A stretch of DNA of 64,000 nt from Paenibacillus donghaensis. GTDB taxonomy: Bacteria; Bacillota; Bacilli; Paenibacillales; Paenibacillaceae. Each line of letters opens with the position of its first letter. Position 1 is the stretch's first letter. The translations under genes were made by a program, and so were the position numbers. Shown one piece after another: positions 62,741 through 64,000 of the stretch. The notes beneath the pieces were generated by a model. That model searched no databases. It saw nothing but the letters and a program-made list of their open reading frames with translations, and was not told the DNA's origin. The stretch lies in contig NZ_CP021780.1 of assembly GCF_002192415.1 (NCBI RefSeq), forward strand, positions 4,588,001-4,652,000. Direction: 5' to 3'.

Positions 62741-62779
62741 AAAAACCCCCGAAGCCGTCAGGCGGCTTCAGGGGCAAAA
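62738..62779 (-). terminator. metG terminator
   Basis: Minus strand CCCCTGAAGCCGCC-tga-CGGCTTCGGGG-like stem followed by TTTTTTT. Just after the metG stop. Confidence 0.9.
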
Positions 62780-62791
62780 ATTGCATTCGAT

Positions 62792-64000
<1,209 letters not shown>

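Overview
The window reads as a chromosomal segment of a spore-forming, low-to-mid GC Firmicute, most likely Paenibacillus. The evidence is the gene set and order: spo0A-spoIVB-recN-argR, tlyA-dxs-ispA-xseB-xseA-folD-nusB, an Asp23/AmaP/DUF2273 cluster, accB-accC, the complete spoIIIAA-AH operon, and efp with yqhT/yqhR/yqhQ and mntR. All of these are typical of Bacillales and are arranged much as in Paenibacillus. No rRNA or tRNA genes were seen.

Region 1 (1-6.4 kb, plus strand) holds the end of a carbohydrate ABC transporter (binding protein plus two permeases), a TM2-domain remnant, and a TetR regulator followed by an MMPL-family exporter. Region 2 (6.4-12.5 kb, minus strand) has a LuxR-type two-component system and a second MMPL exporter, with broken genes on both sides. 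Three near-identical promoter/dyad units here suggest a small self-contained regulon. Region 3 (12.1-20 kb) is an accessory zone rich in oxidoreductases (an OYE-type reductase, two short-chain dehydrogenases, a quinone oxidoreductase, an aldo/keto reductase fragment) and TetR regulators. It is scarred by an IS4-family element that cuts a dehydrogenase gene exactly in two, by frameshifts and by a recombinase remnant.

Region 4 (20-33.1 kb, minus strand) is core: sporulation control (spo0A with candidate 0A boxes, spoIVB), DNA repair (recN, xseAB), arginine regulation, isoprenoid precursors (dxs, ispA), folate C1 metabolism and nusB. It is interrupted by a 51-bp tandem repeat array. Region 5 (33.1-45.9 kb) is an 11-kb block: envelope stress proteins, biotin carboxylase and its carrier, the SpoIIIA feeding-tube operon, yqhV and a YitT protein. 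The block is flanked by an inverted pair of ~420-bp MITE-like elements embedded in repeat-rich DNA.

Region 6 (45.9-57.6 kb) has a second IS4-family element inserted into an already decaying LamG-like gene, then aspartokinase, EF-P, an aminopeptidase, yqhR, yqhQ, a patatin, a GHL10-type glycosidase and mntR. Region 7 (57.6-64 kb) has ccdA, a zinc-uptake operon (znuA-znuC-znuB) with candidate Zur operators and with znuB separated from znuC by 860 bp of repeats, and the 3' part of metG.

The most striking feature beyond the genes is the density and order of intergenic repeats. They include a REP/MITE-like hairpin family (six copies), a ~27-bp palindrome family (about twelve copies), elements ending in GGTTACTACTTAGGACCC, a 42-bp repeat, a 21-bp array and a 51-bp array. 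All assignments rest on reading the sequence; no database search was run.
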